A stretch of 22,468 nucleotides of DNA from a bacterium (GTDB lineage Bacteria; Bacillota_I; Bacilli_A; RF39; UBA660), in contig RKAV01000052.1 in assembly GCA_014846175.1 (NCBI GenBank), positions 1-22,468 of the forward strand. Direction: 5' to 3'. Below are positions 22,462 to 22,468 of the stretch, one piece after another; within the stretch, counting starts at the first letter, position 1; every line of letters starts with the position of its first letter. The position numbers and the translations under genes are program-made. Below the pieces are notes generated by a model. The model was not told the origin of the DNA, ran no database searches, and saw nothing but the letters and a program-made list of their open reading frames with translations.

Positions 22462-22468
22462 TGCTTTT

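Overview
The window is very AT-rich, uses TAA, TAG and (at least twice) TGA as ordinary stops, has Shine-Dalgarno motifs of the AGGAGGTGAT type, and carries endospore genes (gpr, spoIIP, a yqxA-like gene). This points to a low-GC Firmicute. Two surface proteins with an N-terminal 'ISYAAF...TGTGK...NTITTG'-type leader and a C-terminal 'VRPV' ending suggest a gut-type uncultured Bacilli/Erysipelotrichia/RF39-like lineage; that placement is inference.

Layout. 1-366: 5' end of a membrane-protein gene preceded by an unusual leader (promoter, 20-codon reading frame with a 9-G tract, long-range stem, intrinsic terminator). 367-2673: lon. 2770-3129: wreck of a DUF4143-type ATPase gene. 3130-7230: a tight minus-strand operon of two flavoproteins (HI0933/BaiN family, then COG2509 family), a Nudix hydrolase and an EVE-HNH nuclease, the last resembling modification-dependent restriction enzymes. 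7377-10617: two divergent exported proteins. 10700-12607: class B penicillin-binding protein with one PASTA domain (SpoVD-like). 12629-15194: trpS, a lone nucleotidyltransferase head domain and an alpha/beta hydrolase. 15200-19467: the conserved gpr-spoIIP-yqxA-lepA block. 19552-21396: foreign-looking insertion between gpr and rpsT holding an acetyltransferase remnant, three 40-bp tandem repeats, an intact class II Fic gene and a broken HTH gene. 21652-21927: rpsT. 21930-22375: 5'-truncated rmlD, cut next to a long hairpin that runs towards the window edge.

How the genes fit together. gpr and spoIIP serve spore germination and engulfment, and the class B PBP may serve spore cortex synthesis. 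lepA, rpsT, trpS and lon are translation and protein-quality housekeeping. The accessory layer (Nudix/EVE-HNH, Fic/HTH, DUF4143 wreck, GNAT wreck, truncated rmlD) shows repeated gain and decay at the joints between housekeeping blocks. The most interesting points are the leader-ORF attenuator at 129-345, the Nudix/EVE-HNH pair coupled to flavoproteins, and the Fic island splitting the usual gpr/rpsT divergon.
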